Shown here piece by piece: positions 5,665 through 6,388 of a DNA stretch of 6,388 nucleotides. Made by a program: the position numbers and the translations under genes. The stretch is from Halieaceae bacterium UBA4452 (GTDB taxonomy: Bacteria > Pseudomonadota > Gammaproteobacteria > Pseudomonadales > Halieaceae), in contig DGPA01000010.1 in assembly GCA_002389505.1 (NCBI GenBank), forward strand, positions 1-6,388, written 5' to 3'. Under the pieces are notes generated by a model. It ran no database searches, was not told where the DNA came from, and saw only the letters and a program-made list of their open reading frames with translations. Position 1 is the first letter of the stretch. The number at the start of each line of letters is the position of its first letter.

Positions 5665-6388
5665 TCAAGGAGAGTAAAGCTTGCTGGCCCAGTCTATAGA
5701 GCTATCGGCCCCTGCGACGAAATGCTCCACCAATAGCGTGTCACGCTCGTTGTAACACATTGGTTGACCCGCCGCGTTCCGGACAAAGCCTCCGGCGGCG
5801 GTGACAAGGGCATCTCCGGCCGCGACATCCCACTCATAGCAGGGCGAGGTCCGTGGATAAATATCCGCCTCGGCATCTACTAACCGACAAAATTTAACGG
5901 CGCTACCCGCATTTATTCGCTCCGTACCGCTGCATACCCCATCGAGCCGCTCGAGTACCGCTAAGACCCTCGCATTGCTATGGCGGACACTTGCCAATAC
6001 TCTTAGGGGTGATAAAACATCTAGGTGGCGTACCCGCAGCGGCGTGCAGGCATCCTGAGTGCAACGCCAAGCGCCCACCCCGGGCGCGCCTATATAGAGC
6101 TCGTGAGTAACCGGCAATACGATAAAGCCCAGTACTGCCCGCGCCTGCCAAATAAGCGCAACATTAATGGTAAACGCATCGGTACGGTCAATGAACTCCC
6201 GAGTACCATCGAGTGGATCCACCAACCAGCAACTCTGCCACTGTCTGCGCTTGGCAATCTGTAACTCAGTGGACTCCTCCGAGAGCACCGGTATGTTTGG
6301 GCAAAGCGCCATCAACCCGTCGTGAAGAATATGGTGAGCTGCTCGATCAGCCTCGGTAATGGGGCTATTGTCGTCCTTGCGATCCACC
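5665..6388 (-). CDS. cysQ: 3'(2'),5'-bisphosphate nucleotidase CysQ, N-terminus missing
   Basis: CysQ hydrolyses 3'-phosphoadenosine 5'-phosphate (PAP) to AMP and phosphate, clearing the by-product of sulfate assimilation. It belongs to the magnesium-dependent, lithium-sensitive inositol monophosphatase-like superfamily. Visible motifs, numbered from the first complete codon in the window, are DNSPITEAD (6-14), the metal ligand region LSEES (35-39), WLVDPLDGTREF (54-65, metal-binding Asp57 and Asp60) and WDVAAGD (186-192). About 30 N-terminal residues lie beyond the right edge by comparison with E. coli CysQ (246 residues). The GTG at 6387 is an internal valine, not a start. The gene ends at TGA 5667..5665, and the DUF465 gene follows in the same direction. 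Confidence 0.96.
   Translation of the reverse strand, partial: VDRKDDNSPITEADRAAHHILHDGLMALCPNIPVLSEESTELQIAKRRQWQSCWLVDPLDGTREFIDRTDAFTINVALIWQARAVLGFIVLPVTHELYIGAPGVGAWRCTQDACTPLRVRHLDVLSPLRVLASVRHSNARVLAVLERLDGVCSGTERINAGSAVKFCRLVDAEADIYPRTSPCYEWDVAAGDALVTAAGGFVRNAAGQPMCYNERDTLLVEHFVAGADSSIDWASKLYSP

Noticed and set aside
5502..5699. Plus-strand open frame between ogt and cysQ
   Set aside because: It is antisense to the DUF465 gene and the cysQ 3' end. The minus-strand DUF465 motif explains the region better.
1..6388. Mobile elements, CRISPR arrays, toxin-antitoxin or defence genes
   Set aside because: No transposase or integrase motifs, spaced direct repeats or defence-family motifs were seen. 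Nearly all DNA is explained by housekeeping genes.

Overview
The window looks like chromosomal DNA from a gammaproteobacterium of moderate GC content (estimated by eye as a little over half). The main reason is the order bifunctional birA, type III pantothenate kinase coaX, tRNA-Thr(UGU), tRNA-Tyr(GUA). In many gammaproteobacteria, Pseudomonas for example, this is the lead-in to a tRNA-Gly / tRNA-Thr / tuf / secE / nusG block, which would lie off the left edge here. CCA is encoded in the tRNA-Thr gene. No phage, transposon, CRISPR or plasmid signature was seen. The genus cannot be fixed from this sequence; a marine Cellvibrionales-like lineage is only a guess.

Left part (1-2835), all read on the minus strand: birA and coaX are joined stop-to-start. 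They are followed by a consensus-like promoter whose -35 box overlaps the coaX stop codon. Next come tRNA-Thr, a short-chain dehydrogenase/reductase (SDR) gene starting only 15 nt after the tRNA CCA end, and a second stable-RNA-type promoter driving tRNA-Tyr, whose 3' end is cut by the window edge. The SDR gene sits between two tRNA genes that are usually adjacent. Its Shine-Dalgarno sequence is complementary to the 3' end of tRNA-Thr. This is the most unusual feature of the window.

Middle part (2935-5350), plus strand and divergent from birA: three tightly packed genes, each overlapping the next by 1 to 4 nt. They encode a small four-helix membrane protein of unknown function, a Kef-like CPA2 monovalent cation:proton antiporter with a cytoplasmic NAD-binding (TrkA-N/RCK) domain, and an Ogt-type O6-methylguanine-DNA methyltransferase. 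The overlaps suggest one transcript with translational coupling. The pairing of a Kef-like transporter with an alkyl-DNA repair enzyme hints at a response to electrophile or alkylation stress, but this is inference.

Right part (5355-6388), minus strand and converging on ogt with a 4-nt gap: cysQ (3'(2'),5'-bisphosphate nucleotidase, N-terminus cut by the window edge), then a small YdcH/DUF465 coiled-coil protein.

Most of the window is housekeeping sequence. I see no clearly new multi-gene system. The points worth following are the protein gene inside the tRNA cluster with its possible tRNA-processing-linked ribosome binding site, the near-palindrome filling the tRNA-Tyr promoter, and the coupled membrane protein / antiporter / ogt triplet.
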